From Sinanaerobacter sp. ZZT-01 (GTDB lineage: Bacteria; Bacillota; Clostridia; Peptostreptococcales; Anaerovoracaceae), in contig NZ_CP141728.1 of the NCBI RefSeq assembly GCF_035621135.1, positions 434,001 through 498,000 of the forward strand: a DNA stretch of 64,000 bases, written 5' to 3'. Positions within the stretch are counted from its first letter, which is position 1. Each line of letters starts with the position of its first letter. Both the position numbers and the translations under genes were made by a program. Of this stretch, positions 27,172-36,836 are shown piece after piece. Under the pieces are notes generated by a model. That model was given only the letters and a program-made list of their open reading frames with translations, was not told the origin of the DNA and made no database searches.

Positions 27172-28657
27172 TGTCTGACACCTCCATAATTGACTGCATT
27201 ATTTCACGTTTTTCCTTCTCGGCATCGGTTAATGGCATCACATAGAAATAGAAGGAGCGGTGAGAGAGTCCAAGTTCGTCAATTTTCTCCCGTATGTATT
27301 TCGCGTATTCCTGTATATCGCGTTCCATTTTTTTGTTGACTGCCGCCCGGTATTCCAGCGCTGTACGCGTTCCAGGTTCAAGCCCAAGCGAGTATCCGAG
27401 GAAAATGCCATATGCGGTATCGTATGTCGTATTGCCGTCCGGCGAAGGAATCAAGATGCTGCGGATAAAATCGACATCACGGGCAGGTACATTCTGATTA
27501 AGAAAAGTGTGTTCCACCAGCTCAACCTCATCATCGCCGCGATTCTCAATTTTGACAACTCCTTCAAATGCTGCGTCAATGGCACCCTTCAAATCACCAA
27601 TCACACTGGAGGTGCCGAACACCATCTGATAGTAGGCTATTCCATCGGCATTGTTGACAAAATGCATATGGATGCTGTCGCACTGGCTATTGTACTGTTT
27701 CGCACCGGTGGAAAGCTCGACCTTGCTCAGTAACTTCGGAGCGTCGAGCTTCTCCTCCAAAAAAGCATAAAGCAGCATTTCACCCAGCTCGTTTCCTGTG
27801 CCTTTTTCATCGGGACGCCCTGTCTGACGCATGATGCGGAGAGCTTCGTCACGCACGCCCTCAACATCATCGTCCAATTTGAACTGTTCCAGCTTGGCTC
27901 TGGAGTATACATACCTGCCGATATTTTTTCGGAGGAATTTCAGGAGTTCCTTTTGAGAAAACCCGTAATTTACAACGTCCAAGTGAAAAAGGCGCAAGGC
28001 ATGAGGGTTTCGCAAGTTGAGACGCTCCGAGTGGGTGACCTCTTTGAAAATGTTATCGAAGGCATCTCCCTTCAATGTTTTGGATAGCGCTTCGCAAGAA
28101 TCATCTTCTAAATGCGTTTCTTTAGGTGCAGGAGTGGTCGTAATAAAACTAATTATTGCGTCTATCGTATTTTCCGGTTTCGTATTGTTTGTGTCACGGA
28201 TAGTTTTCAAAAAATCGCCGAGCATAAGGAGGATTTCGCTTACGCGTTTTATTTCAGATGTAATACTATCTATGCTTTCAACGGGCAAGCTCTTAGCCTG
28301 ATCTTCAAGAACAGTTTTCCTGTCCTTCCAGTACCTGATGTAACGCTCGTGATTCGCCACTGTATAAACATAAATATCAGCATTTCCAAGCACAACATAC
28401 ATAGTGCGGTATTCCCAGTTAACATCTTTGTATAGCTGGCAGGCCTCATACATACAGTTGATGGACTTCAAATACTCGTCCGATATTAAAAGCACTGCAT
28501 AATCTGCCTGACGAATTCGGTTCATGAACTCCTCAATGCTGCCCCATGGAGCGATGTCATTTGTATCGCGCATGACAGGACAAACGGTGCGTGCAGAGGA
28601 TTCTATTCTATCCGCAAAGTCTTTTTGTTCTCTATTATACGAGATAAATAATGACAT
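27164..28657 (-). CDS. TIR-HamA (DUF1837) fusion protein
   Basis: 497 residues. Residues 1-130 are a TIR domain: SLFISYNREQKDFADRI at the start and ISDEYLKSINCMYEACQL, placing the putative NADase glutamate at E71. A linker follows, then DUF1837/HamA from about 190: GNELGEMLLYAFLEEKLDAPKLLSKV and CDSIHMHF. Where classical HamA has a Glu-x-Lys nuclease motif after this point, the sequence is YYQMVFGTSS, so the Glu and Lys seem to be replaced. Good ribosome site (AAAGGAGTAAAAACG-ATG). It overlaps hamB by 8 bases and follows hsdR by 19. Domain calls are firm; loss of nuclease activity is inference. Confidence 0.78.
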   Translation of the reverse strand: MSLFISYNREQKDFADRIESSARTVCPVMRDTNDIAPWGSIEEFMNRIRQADYAVLLISDEYLKSINCMYEACQLYKDVNWEYRTMYVVLGNADIYVYTVANHERYIRYWKDRKTVLEDQAKSLPVESIDSITSEIKRVSEILLMLGDFLKTIRDTNNTKPENTIDAIISFITTTPAPKETHLEDDSCEALSKTLKGDAFDNIFKEVTHSERLNLRNPHALRLFHLDVVNYGFSQKELLKFLRKNIGRYVYSRAKLEQFKLDDDVEGVRDEALRIMRQTGRPDEKGTGNELGEMLLYAFLEEKLDAPKLLSKVELSTGAKQYNSQCDSIHMHFVNNADGIAYYQMVFGTSSVIGDLKGAIDAAFEGVVKIENRGDDEVELVEHTFLNQNVPARDVDFIRSILIPSPDGNTTYDTAYGIFLGYSLGLEPGTRTALEYRAAVNKKMERDIQEYAKYIREKIDELGLSHRSFYFYVMPLTDAEKEKREIMQSIMEVSDNG

Positions 28658-28676
28658 CGTTTTTACTCCTTTGAAT

Positions 28677-31600
28677 TTATTGAGCTGTCCAAACGTCAGC
28701 CAGATTTTCCGCTTGCTTCATCACAAGCTCTATTGCAGCGGGTTGTTTATCGGGTGGATAGCCATATTTGTTCAGTATTCTGCGTACGATGACCATAATG
28801 CGGGCACGGGCTGTTTCCTTAATAGCGAAGTCGATAGTCGCATTCTTTCTGACTTTATCAGCTATTTCGCGCGCGATTGCCCGTAATTGGTCGTCACCCA
28901 GAACCTTTACCGCGCTGTTGTTAGTTTCAAGTGCGTCATAGAAAGCAAGCTCATCTTCTGAGAGGCCCATATTCTGACCGCGCTTATCGGCTGCGTTGAT
29001 TTCACGAGCGATACGAATAAGTTCTTCGATTATTTCAGCAGTGGTCAAAAGGTTGTTCTGATATTTCTTTATCGCGCCGTCCAACATTTCCATTAAAGTT
29101 TTTGATTTTGCAAGGTTGTGCTTGGAACGTATTTTTATCTCGTCGGATAATAGTTTTTTTAGTAGTTCAATGGCAACATTCTTATATTTCATTCCCTCGA
29201 TTTCTTTCAGAAATTCCTCAGAAAGAATTGAGAGTTCAGGTTTCTCAAGTCCCGCTGCGCTGAAGATGTCCACAACTTGATCAGAGGCAATGGCAGAGTT
29301 TACAATATTCCGTATGACCGAATCATAATTCTCGTCTTTCCCATTGCTGCCAGCCTCAAATTTTGTAAGCCTTGCCTTGACCGCTTGGAAAAACGCTATC
29401 TCTTCAGCGTTATCAAAGGTGGCTGGGTCGGGCTTGGCGAGAGCATATGCCTGTCCTAACAGCGAAACTTCACGAACATATCGGTTCTTCCCGTCATCCA
29501 CTCCAAGGATGAAGTCTTCCGCTTGCAGTATCAGCGACAGTTTATCCTTGACTACACTTGAGAAGAATGTTGAATAATCAAAGCCATGAAGTATCCCGCG
29601 CACAACTTCTATTTTCTCAAGCATTATTTCAACAGCTTTTTGATGCGTTTCGGCGGGAACGCCCTTGCCACCGCTCTCTGCATAAAAGCCGAGAGCCTTT
29701 TTTAAGTTTGTGGCAATGCCTATGTAGTCTACAATTAGACCGCCCGGCTTATCCTTGAACACGCGGTTGACACGGGCGATTGCTTGCATGAGGTTGTGGT
29801 CTTTCATCGGTTTATCTATATACATCGTGTTTAGGCATGGAGCATCAAAACCTGTGAGCCACATATCCCGCACGATGACAATTTTTAATGGATCGTTCTC
29901 GTCTTTCAAACGAAGAGCGAGTGCTTTTCTCTGTGCCTTTGTCGTATGATGCTTCTGTATAGCAGCACCGTCTGAACTGCTCGAAGTCATCACGACCTTG
30001 ATAACACCTTTGTCTAAATCATCGCTGTGCCATTCAGGGCGAAGTTTGATTATTGCATCGTAGAGGGCAACTGCAATACGGCGGCTCATAGCAACAACCA
30101 GGGCTTTCCCCTCGAATACCTTTTGCCTCTCCTCAAAATGGGTCACGATGTCATTGGCAAGGATTTGAATTCTACCTTCGTTACCGACGATAGCTTCCAA
30201 TTTCGCCCATTTTATTTTAGCAGCCGTGGCTTCATCAGCTTCTCCAACCTCGTCTAGTTCCGCGTCAAACTGCTCCACGAGTCGTTTGCCTTCCTCGGTA
30301 AGGTTCACTTTTGCAAGACGGCTCTCGTAGAAGATGCGGACGGTTACGTTGTCCTCAACCGCCTGTGCGATGTCATAGATATCAATATAGTTACCAAAGA
30401 CAGCAGGTGTGTTTGCGTCCTGCTTCTCAACGGGTGTTCCGGTGAATCCAATAAACGTGGCGTTTGGAAGCGCATCGCGAATATATTTTGCAAAACCATA
30501 AGCAATCCTCTGTCCGACTACTTCGCCGTTTTCCTTGATGTCGCGGAGTTTAGCATTGAATCCATACTGGGTACGGTGTGCTTCGTCAGCGATAACTACT
30601 ATGTTTTCACGTGCAGACAGCAGTTCATAAACCGATGCATTGTTATCTGGAATAAACTTCTGTATGGTCGTAAAGACGATACCGCCGGATGCAACTTTCA
30701 AAAGGGTTTTCAGTTCTTCGCAGGAGTCCGCTTGTTTCGGCGGTTGGCGCAAGAGGTCACTGTTGCCTGCGAAAGTGTCAAACAGCTGATCGTCGAGATC
30801 ATTACGATCATTGATAACCAATATGGTCGGGTTATTCAAAGTGCGGACGATTTTACCTGTGTAGAAAACCATCGACAGAGACTTCCCAGCTCCTTGCGTG
30901 TGCCAAACCACGCCCGCTTTATGGTCACCCCTTGGTTGGTTTTGAGCGGAGGGCAGTCCATAATTCTCTGGATCTTCATGAAGCACCATGCCGGGAGTGC
31001 CAGAATATCCACTGGCGCGGATCGTCTGCTCCACGGCTTTATTCACAGCATAATACTGGTGGTAAGCCGCAATTTTTTTAACAGTCTCAACCTTGACAAT
31101 GTGAGTGACTTTATCCTCAGTTTGAGTCTTTTCGTAAGTTACGAAACTTTGTATGTAGTCAATTAACGTCGCGGGAGCACAAAGCCCGTGAATCAGCGTG
31201 GAAAGTTCGTCATCGAACTTGGTGGCTTCTTTGATGCCGTCCTTTGTTTTCCATGCGCTGAAACGGGAATAAGACGCGGTCAGTGATCCCGCCTTTGCTT
31301 CCAACCCATCGGAGATAATGCATATTTCGTTATAAGTGAAAAGTCCGGGAATTGCCAACTTATACGCTTGCAACTGGTCAAACGCTTTGTGGCAGGTTGC
31401 ATTCTCATCAGCGGGGTTCTTCAGTTCAAAAATAACAAGCGGAATGCCGTTAATGAAAAGAAGCACATCAGGGCGCTTGTTGTTATTATTTTGGACGATG
31501 GTGTATTGATTAACTACGAGGAACTCGTTGTTCAGCGGGTTTTCGAAGTCGACGACATGGACAAAATCACCTTTGATGTCACTGCCCTTGCGATATTCAA

Positions 31601-31895
31601 CGGATACACCATTCACAAGCATTCTGTGAAATTCTTCGTTGTCGGCGAGCATATTTGAAGTAGCTATCCTGGAAAGCTTCCGAGCCGCACCCTGAATAAC
31701 GTCGGAAGGGATCGTCGGGTTCAGCTTGGACATTTTAGCTTGTAGCCGCCCCATAAGGAGAACATCCCCATAACTATTGCGCTCGGGATTCAGAGCGTCA
31801 GGCGCGAGGTCTACGCCGGATATGTAGTTATAACCGAGGCTTTGCAGTTCCTCGATGGTCATTTCTTCTACTGCGGATTCACACAGTTTAGGCAT
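28677..31895 (-). CDS. hsdR: Type I restriction endonuclease subunit R
   Basis: 1072 residues. PD-(D/E)XK nuclease near residues 143-159 (RPDVLLF...VIFELKN), then a translocase with Walker A TQGAGKS, DEAH box IADEAHRTQYG and TGTPVEK, and a long helical C-terminus that docks on the methylase. The ATG at 31895 is chosen because AGGAGG is 8 bases upstream; the ATG two codons earlier would be only 2 bases away. With HsdM and HsdS it forms the R2M2S complex that cleaves unmodified DNA after translocation. Confidence 0.95.
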   Translation of the reverse strand: MPKLCESAVEEMTIEELQSLGYNYISGVDLAPDALNPERNSYGDVLLMGRLQAKMSKLNPTIPSDVIQGAARKLSRIATSNMLADNEEFHRMLVNGVSVEYRKGSDIKGDFVHVVDFENPLNNEFLVVNQYTIVQNNNNKRPDVLLFINGIPLVIFELKNPADENATCHKAFDQLQAYKLAIPGLFTYNEICIISDGLEAKAGSLTASYSRFSAWKTKDGIKEATKFDDELSTLIHGLCAPATLIDYIQSFVTYEKTQTEDKVTHIVKVETVKKIAAYHQYYAVNKAVEQTIRASGYSGTPGMVLHEDPENYGLPSAQNQPRGDHKAGVVWHTQGAGKSLSMVFYTGKIVRTLNNPTILVINDRNDLDDQLFDTFAGNSDLLRQPPKQADSCEELKTLLKVASGGIVFTTIQKFIPDNNASVYELLSARENIVVIADEAHRTQYGFNAKLRDIKENGEVVGQRIAYGFAKYIRDALPNATFIGFTGTPVEKQDANTPAVFGNYIDIYDIAQAVEDNVTVRIFYESRLAKVNLTEEGKRLVEQFDAELDEVGEADEATAAKIKWAKLEAIVGNEGRIQILANDIVTHFEERQKVFEGKALVVAMSRRIAVALYDAIIKLRPEWHSDDLDKGVIKVVMTSSSSDGAAIQKHHTTKAQRKALALRLKDENDPLKIVIVRDMWLTGFDAPCLNTMYIDKPMKDHNLMQAIARVNRVFKDKPGGLIVDYIGIATNLKKALGFYAESGGKGVPAETHQKAVEIMLEKIEVVRGILHGFDYSTFFSSVVKDKLSLILQAEDFILGVDDGKNRYVREVSLLGQAYALAKPDPATFDNAEEIAFFQAVKARLTKFEAGSNGKDENYDSVIRNIVNSAIASDQVVDIFSAAGLEKPELSILSEEFLKEIEGMKYKNVAIELLKKLLSDEIKIRSKHNLAKSKTLMEMLDGAIKKYQNNLLTTAEIIEELIRIAREINAADKRGQNMGLSEDELAFYDALETNNSAVKVLGDDQLRAIAREIADKVRKNATIDFAIKETARARIMVIVRRILNKYGYPPDKQPAAIELVMKQAENLADVWTAQ

Positions 31896-31907
31896 AAACA
31901 TTACCTC

Positions 31908-33068
31908 CTATTGCTTCACCCGCACTTCTCCGCTGAGTAGCTTTGGTAAAAGCGTGTCGCGGAGTTTCTGCAGGGTAAGAATTTGCTTCTGATTCTTCAT
32001 GACCCGCTCCATCATTGGAGCACAGACTTCATTAAAGAGAGCGAGCTTTTCATCATCAGGAGCAGGTGTTTCTACTTCGAGAATGTACTCTGGTCTTATC
32101 CTCTGGTGACTTCCGCTTGTACCTGTTGCGCTCATTGCAAAACTGGAAACTACGTCTTTTGATTTCATGAGACAGTACAGGAACAAATAGTGGCGCATAT
32201 CCTTCGGCCTTAACACCTGAAACTCCGTGGAGCATACACTGTTCGGCTGCACTTTCTCCCCTATGCGCCAAATTCGCGGTGTTACAGGGTTCAGCTTGGA
32301 AACAAGTATGGTGTTTGGTAACACGCAGAACTTGTTACTCAATATCGCTTTACCGAGTTCAACCGCAGGCGTTTGGGCGGTATCGAAGGCCGGAATGCTG
32401 TAGTGATAGAACGGCTCTAACGGTTTCCTCCCGGGGTTTACGCTGTTGTTTTCGAGTGTAGCAATATCCGAAACGGGAATAGGGTCGTTCTCGTTCTCCT
32501 CCAAGAACCATTGGCGGAAATATGTCTGCGTCAAGGCTTCGAGGGTTGTGTTTTGCCGTGTCAGCAAATCGATTTTATCGTCAAGCGATGCCAGTACTTC
32601 AGCAATGGTTTGTTGCGTTGGGATGTCAGGAAACCGAAAAACTCTTTGCTTCAATACATCGGTTTCTACACGCTGACGCCCAGAAGTACCTGTCATAAGC
32701 TGTACTGCTAAATCTCTGAACTCGTTCCAATAGGCGAAGTAATAAACAAACTGTTGAGTTGAGATTCCAGCTTTCTTACGAAGAACTATAAATTCTGTCG
32801 AGCCAAAGGCTACTTCACCATCGTCAAGAAAATCAACAAAGCCTATCTTCCCGTTTTCAAGGCATGGAGTTATCCTTGCCACCAGCGTGTCTCCGTTCAT
32901 AAACTTTGCGCCACCATTAAATCTGGCGATTTCCCAACCTAATACCTTTCTACTGTTAATCCCGAGATTTTCCATAGCAACCTTCTTGCACTCGGTATTT
33001 TTCCTCAAAGGAGTCGTTGGATTAAAGTCCATGAACTCTGAGAGCCTGTAATCAGTCCATTCACTCAT
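31908..33068 (-). CDS. hsdS: Type I restriction specificity subunit S
   Basis: 386 residues. Two target-recognition domains (about 1-165 and 205-340) each followed by a conserved helix ([14 protein letters not shown] near 180; [17 protein letters not shown] at the end). Sets the split DNA sequence recognised by the complex. The ATG at 33068 overlaps the hsdM stop by 8 bases and has GGGGG upstream. The recognition sequence cannot be read from the protein without comparison. Confidence 0.93.
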   Translation of the reverse strand: MSEWTDYRLSEFMDFNPTTPLRKNTECKKVAMENLGINSRKVLGWEIARFNGGAKFMNGDTLVARITPCLENGKIGFVDFLDDGEVAFGSTEFIVLRKKAGISTQQFVYYFAYWNEFRDLAVQLMTGTSGRQRVETDVLKQRVFRFPDIPTQQTIAEVLASLDDKIDLLTRQNTTLEALTQTYFRQWFLEENENDPIPVSDIATLENNSVNPGRKPLEPFYHYSIPAFDTAQTPAVELGKAILSNKFCVLPNTILVSKLNPVTPRIWRIGEKVQPNSVCSTEFQVLRPKDMRHYLFLYCLMKSKDVVSSFAMSATGTSGSHQRIRPEYILEVETPAPDDEKLALFNEVCAPMMERVMKNQKQILTLQKLRDTLLPKLLSGEVRVKQ

Positions 33069-34677
33069 TCGCATTTACCCCCACTTTAGAAAGATTAGTG
33101 CGAATCCGCTCATCAAGAGCAATTCCCTCGGCCATCTGTGTTTTCAATTCTGTAGTCAATGTTTGGACACGTTCAGTAAAGTCAAAGTCATCCTCGTCAT
33201 CCGGCAAGCCGATGTAACGTCCCGGTGTGAGAACATAATCTGAGGTAACCACATCCGAAACAAGTGCAGACTTGCAGAAGCCCGGAACATCTTCGTACCC
33301 TACTCCAGCCTTCCAAGCATGATAAGTAGCGGCAATCATTCCGATATCGTTCTCATCTGGATTTTCAGAGCCGTTTGTGAGTTCTCTGGTCTTACGGCTT
33401 ATCAACTTGCCCATGTTTCGGGCGTCGATGAACAGAATCTTGTTGTGGCGAGGATGCTTGGGGTCGCTTTCCTTGGCACGAGAAAGGAACCATAAGCAAG
33501 CAGGGATTTGTGTATTTAAAAACAATTTCGTAGGTAGATTAACGATGCAATCTACAAGTCCTGCGTCAATCAAAGCTTTACGGATTTTATCTTCGCCATT
33601 GGTTTTTGTAGATAGCGAACCTTTCGCCAGCACAAATCCTGCAGAGCCTTTTGGGGTTAGGTGATATATAAAGTGCTGTATCCATGCATAGTTTGCATTG
33701 CCCGCAGGTGGGGGTGTTTCGCGGCTATATTGCCAGCGGCCATCCGTGCGAAGTAGGTCGCCAGACCAATCACTGTCATTAAACGGTGGGTTAGCGATAA
33801 CAAAGTCAGCTTTCAGGTCCGGATGTGCATCGTTAAGGAAAGAACCTTCATTGTTCCACTTCACGTTGGAGCTGTCGATTCCTCGCAACGCCAGGTTCAT
33901 CTTGCATAGGCGCCAAGTGGTCTGATTGCTTTCTTGCCCATAAACTGATACGACTTTATCAAATAACTTATCAATTTCTTTTGCTTTCCCATTATAGTGA
34001 TCGGCATGCGCCTCAATGAACTTTTCACTCTGAACAAACATACCTCCGGAACCGCAGCATGGGTCCAGAACGCGACCTTCATATGGTTCAAGCATTTCCA
34101 CAAGTAACTGAACAACGCAGCGTGGTGTATAGAATTGTCCGCCCTTCTTGCCTTCTGCAAGAGCAAACTGACCGAGAAAATATTCGTAAACCCTGCCCAA
34201 TACATCGTCGGATCGAGACACACTGTCCCCGAGAGCGATGGTGCTGATAATATCAATCAGCCCGCCAAGAGATTGCTTGTCAAGTTTCTCCTTGGCATAT
34301 TCTTTTGGCAAAACGCCCTTCAGTGAAGGGTTGTCCTTTTCAATTGCATCCATCGCGTCGTCCACATCTTTGCCGATGGTGGCGAGTTTTGCTCTTCCGC
34401 ACAGGTAGTCCCACCGAGCCTGCGGCGGCACATAGAAGACACTCTCTGCCCGGTACTCATATGGATCGTCCGGGTCAGCTCCGGCATAGTCGCCTTCGCC
34501 TGCCTCCAGTTTGTGGTACAACTCATAAAAGTTGTCCGAAATATATTTAAGAAATATAAGTCCAAGAACAATATGCTTATATTCCGCAGCATCCATATTT
34601 TTACGCAGCTTGTCCGCAGCAGCCCAAAGCACCTGCTCAACAGGCTGTTCTTTTGCTTCTTTTTTTGCTTTAGCCAT
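33061..34677 (-). CDS. hsdM: Type I restriction adenine methylase subunit M
   Basis: 538 residues, full length. N-terminal HsdM helical domain (about 8-150), SAM motif [10 protein letters not shown] near 200 and catalytic NPPF near 299. Methylates adenine in the host recognition site to protect it. Overlaps hsdS by 8 bases. The 90-base gap upstream holds only the end of the short DNA-binding protein gene, no obvious promoter. Confidence 0.95.
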   Translation of the reverse strand: MAKAKKEAKEQPVEQVLWAAADKLRKNMDAAEYKHIVLGLIFLKYISDNFYELYHKLEAGEGDYAGADPDDPYEYRAESVFYVPPQARWDYLCGRAKLATIGKDVDDAMDAIEKDNPSLKGVLPKEYAKEKLDKQSLGGLIDIISTIALGDSVSRSDDVLGRVYEYFLGQFALAEGKKGGQFYTPRCVVQLLVEMLEPYEGRVLDPCCGSGGMFVQSEKFIEAHADHYNGKAKEIDKLFDKVVSVYGQESNQTTWRLCKMNLALRGIDSSNVKWNNEGSFLNDAHPDLKADFVIANPPFNDSDWSGDLLRTDGRWQYSRETPPPAGNANYAWIQHFIYHLTPKGSAGFVLAKGSLSTKTNGEDKIRKALIDAGLVDCIVNLPTKLFLNTQIPACLWFLSRAKESDPKHPRHNKILFIDARNMGKLISRKTRELTNGSENPDENDIGMIAATYHAWKAGVGYEDVPGFCKSALVSDVVTSDYVLTPGRYIGLPDDEDDFDFTERVQTLTTELKTQMAEGIALDERIRTNLSKVGVNANE

Positions 34678-34766
34678 TGTTTTCTCCTCATTTCCGGGTC
34701 TTCAGATACATTTTCTGACATCAACCCATTATAATTCTACTCTGTCGCGTGTACGATAAATCGGAC

Positions 34767-34994
34767 TTAATCAGTGTCCGTTAAGTCGGAATTATCTGCA
34801 GCACCACCGGAACGAATCCAGTCATCAACTTCGGACAGCTTGAATTTCCACAGTCGCCCGACCTTATATGCTGGCATATTTCTCTTGGCAATCCATTGCA
34901 GAATGGTCTCGCGGCCTACGCCGAGATAATCTTGCACTTCTTTCAAAGTAGACCATTTTTCAATGTTGTTGTCGCTCACATTATTAACCTCCAT
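34767..34994 (-). CDS. Excisionase/MerR-type small DNA-binding protein
   Basis: 75 residues with a single winged helix (STLKEVQDYLGVGRETILQWI...PAYKVGRLWKF), the family annotated as excisionase-type helix-turn-helix. Its ATG is one base after the stop of the NBR1-FW gene. Such proteins often sit in front of hsdM and probably control transcription of the restriction genes rather than excising DNA. Confidence 0.85.
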   Translation of the reverse strand: MEVNNVSDNNIEKWSTLKEVQDYLGVGRETILQWIAKRNMPAYKVGRLWKFKLSEVDDWIRSGGAADNSDLTDTD

Positions 34995-35822
34995 TTATAT
35001 AACCTCAAACTCGGTATCTATAGTGACATTGAATAATCTTTTATTATTTGGAAAACAATCGTTGCCTTCACTGTCCTGCATCTCCCAAAAGCATTCATAA
35101 TGTCCTTCAAAACCACGGGTGTCAAAGCTCGTGGTTATTTTTAACTCTTTGCCCGGAGCCACATCTGGTATATCGATACAGTTTGTATCAGTTCTTGGTC
35201 TTACAACGGCATGGTTAACAAAAACAAATTTCCGATCTCGCCATGTCTGACTACCAGTGTTGCGGATTACCCATGTGTGATCAAACCGATCATAACACTT
35301 CTTTGAATATATCCTCGCCGGTAAAAATTCAAGAACATAGGCACTATCACCCGGATATAACGGAGCTAAAGACTGAGGCTTTTCATCGACAGGCTCATTG
35401 AGAAGCTTTTGATATTCCATTGCCACTATATCGTCTACATCGCTATCTTCATTTTTTATAAAGCAACAGAACTGAAGTGCAAGAGCTACAGAAAAGGTGC
35501 CCCTCGCTGGTTCGAGCGAAACCGGTATTGCAAATGCTGTCATCGCTTGGCGAACCCGATCATCCTTCAAATGCTTTTCAAACAGACCAACCAACGCGTC
35601 CAACTGAATATTTGCAGGGAAAGAATCCTTTAGATTCTGTGTTAGTGGCTTCGAGCCATTGTAAAGTTTCTTTTGATATTCCTTGTCAGTAGTGATCGAT
35701 GCAGAGAAATACGAACTCCCACCGGTTATAAACAACTTGCTCACAAACAAACCTTGACTGGATATCTGCTGACAGTAAGGATATATGTTTTTGCAATACT
35801 GGGAGAAGTTGATTGTAATCAC
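34995..35822 (-). CDS. NBR1-FW (Ig-like) domain protein heading the defence operon
   Basis: About 275 residues. The C-terminal part (about 175-272) has the four-tryptophan NBR1 layout: HTWVIRNTGSQTWRDRKFVF, IPDVAPGKELKI and GHYECFWEMQDSEGNDCF. In eukaryotic autophagy receptors this Ig-like domain binds proteins; bacterial versions are found in extracellular and defence-linked proteins. The N-terminal 140 residues are helical and not recognised. The GTG at 35822 overlaps the GGAGGTG ribosome site, leaving no spacing; initiation at ATT (35819) or ATC (35813) a few bases on would fit better, so a non-canonical start is possible. Confidence 0.65.
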   Translation of the reverse strand: MITINFSQYCKNIYPYCQQISSQGLFVSKLFITGGSSYFSASITTDKEYQKKLYNGSKPLTQNLKDSFPANIQLDALVGLFEKHLKDDRVRQAMTAFAIPVSLEPARGTFSVALALQFCCFIKNEDSDVDDIVAMEYQKLLNEPVDEKPQSLAPLYPGDSAYVLEFLPARIYSKKCYDRFDHTWVIRNTGSQTWRDRKFVFVNHAVVRPRTDTNCIDIPDVAPGKELKITTSFDTRGFEGHYECFWEMQDSEGNDCFPNNKRLFNVTIDTEFEVI

Positions 35823-35831
35823 CTCCGTGAA

Positions 35832-35883
35832 AGTCCCTTGATTAGTCCCTTTAGTCCCTTGGAAAACCGATTTTTAGTCCCTT
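35832..35883. repeat. Four AGTCCCTT repeats in the defence-operon leader
   Basis: AGTCCCTT occurs at 35832, 35844, 35853 and 35876 (AAGGGACT on the transcribed strand), all between the promoter and the first gene. They may be operator half-sites or RNA elements; AAGGGA also resembles a ribosome site. Confidence 0.6.
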
Positions 35884-35886
35884 TGC

Positions 35887-35917
35887 GCCCTGCTATTCTT
35901 ATTACAGATGGCAGGGC
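35887..35917 (-). promoter_or_regulatory. Leader hairpin of the defence operon
   Basis: GCCCTGC (35887-35893) pairs with GCAGGGC (35911-35917) around a 17-base loop, inside the predicted 130-base untranslated leader. No T run follows, so it is not a simple terminator. Confidence 0.5.
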
Positions 35918-35956
35918 ATTGCTTATCTAAGCCTAAATGTGGATTTTGACTTTTCC

Positions 35957-35985
35957 ATTATATCACAATTCCAGCCAAAATTCAA
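35957..35985 (-). promoter_or_regulatory. Consensus promoter of the ten-gene defence operon
   Basis: On the minus strand TTGAAT (35980-35985), 17-base spacer and TATAAT (35957-35962) preceded by TG, an extended -10. Transcription should start near 35950 and run through all genes to 21776, since gaps between them are short and no strong terminator is seen. Confidence 0.82.
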
Positions 35986-36266
35986 TCTAACAAGTCGTAA
36001 TTGTTTGTAAAAAGTCATAAATCCACTTTGCAAGGAAAGGAAAGCACGATCTGTTATCCGAAATCGCCTCGAAGTACATCCGCTGATCCCGGATGGTTCA
36101 GTGCAACGGGGCGAACAACAAAATAACGAACAGCTGACTACTGAACAGAAAGCTGCAATCCGAAACGGAGTTATCCGTAAGGACTGCGGTCGGGCTATTA
36201 CGCCTAGTTTCCGGTCAGCTCTGCAGATTCCTCCGTTTCGAGAAAACGACAAACGGAGGAATTTTT
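35986..36266. other. Intergenic region between defence operon and prophage remnant
   Basis: A divergent region. A plus-strand frame is open from about 36010 to 36301 (KARSVIRNRLEVHP..., RKDCGRAITPSF) without a usual start or ribosome site and overlaps the sigma-like gene; it could be the tail of a lost gene. No promoter for the plus-strand genes was recognised with confidence. Confidence 0.4.
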
Positions 36267-36770
36267 ATGTCAAACCAAGCAAATCAGAACCCACACCGTG
36301 AGTACAAGGTCTACATCCCCAGTACCCACCAGTTCGTCCCGGTGGCTAAGGAATTCTACTATGAATATTACCGTCCCATCTGGCGTACTCAGAAGGAAGC
36401 ACAGAAACGCGGTCAGTGCATGTGCCCGAAAAGCAAGCTGTGGCGCTGCGACGGCTGTTGCCTTGAATGTCCGTATCATGCTCCCGGAAACGTATGGTCG
36501 CTTGAATACGAGCAGGAGCTCATGGGGGACAAGCGTGAGGACCCCAGCGCGGATATTGAATCAATCGTAACAGACAAAATTATGCTGGACAAGCTGTTCA
36601 AGCGGCTGGACGAGCTCTTTCCAGAAGCCCGTCGCATAGGTGAGCTTCGCATGGAGGGTATCTCGGACCGTGACATTGCAGACATTCTTGGAATGCCCCG
36701 CAGCACCTTCAGGTCGCGTCTCGAAAAAGTTAAAACTCTGCTCCGTGAGGAGTACGGCGACATCATCTAA
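36267..36770 (+). CDS. Phage sigma-factor-like regulator
   Basis: 167 residues, ribosome site GGAGGAATTTTT before ATG. The first half is Cys-rich (CMCPKSKLWRCDGCCLECPYH), a possible zinc site; the C-terminal half is a sigma region-4 helix-turn-helix (EGISDRDIADILGMPRSTFRSRLEKV, 128-153). Proteins of this form open the early region of clostridial prophages and probably control it. Followed at once by a strong terminator. Confidence 0.75.
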   Translation: MSNQANQNPHREYKVYIPSTHQFVPVAKEFYYEYYRPIWRTQKEAQKRGQCMCPKSKLWRCDGCCLECPYHAPGNVWSLEYEQELMGDKREDPSADIESIVTDKIMLDKLFKRLDELFPEARRIGELRMEGISDRDIADILGMPRSTFRSRLEKVKTLLREEYGDII

Positions 36771-36779
36771 TTAGGCATG

Positions 36780-36817
36780 ATCTCCGGCCGCCCTAATACG
36801 GTGGTCGGAGATTTTTT
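36780..36817 (+). terminator. Strong Rho-independent terminator
   Basis: ATCTCCGGCCGCC (36780-36792) pairs with 36800-36812 over 13 bp including two G-U pairs and is followed by TTTTT. Ends the sigma-like gene. Confidence 0.9.
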
Positions 36818-36836
36818 CATAAAAGTTTTTCTGCTT

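Noticed and set aside
34767-34994. Excisionase of an integrated element
   Set aside because: No integrase beside it and the position in front of hsdM is typical of restriction operon regulators of the same fold.
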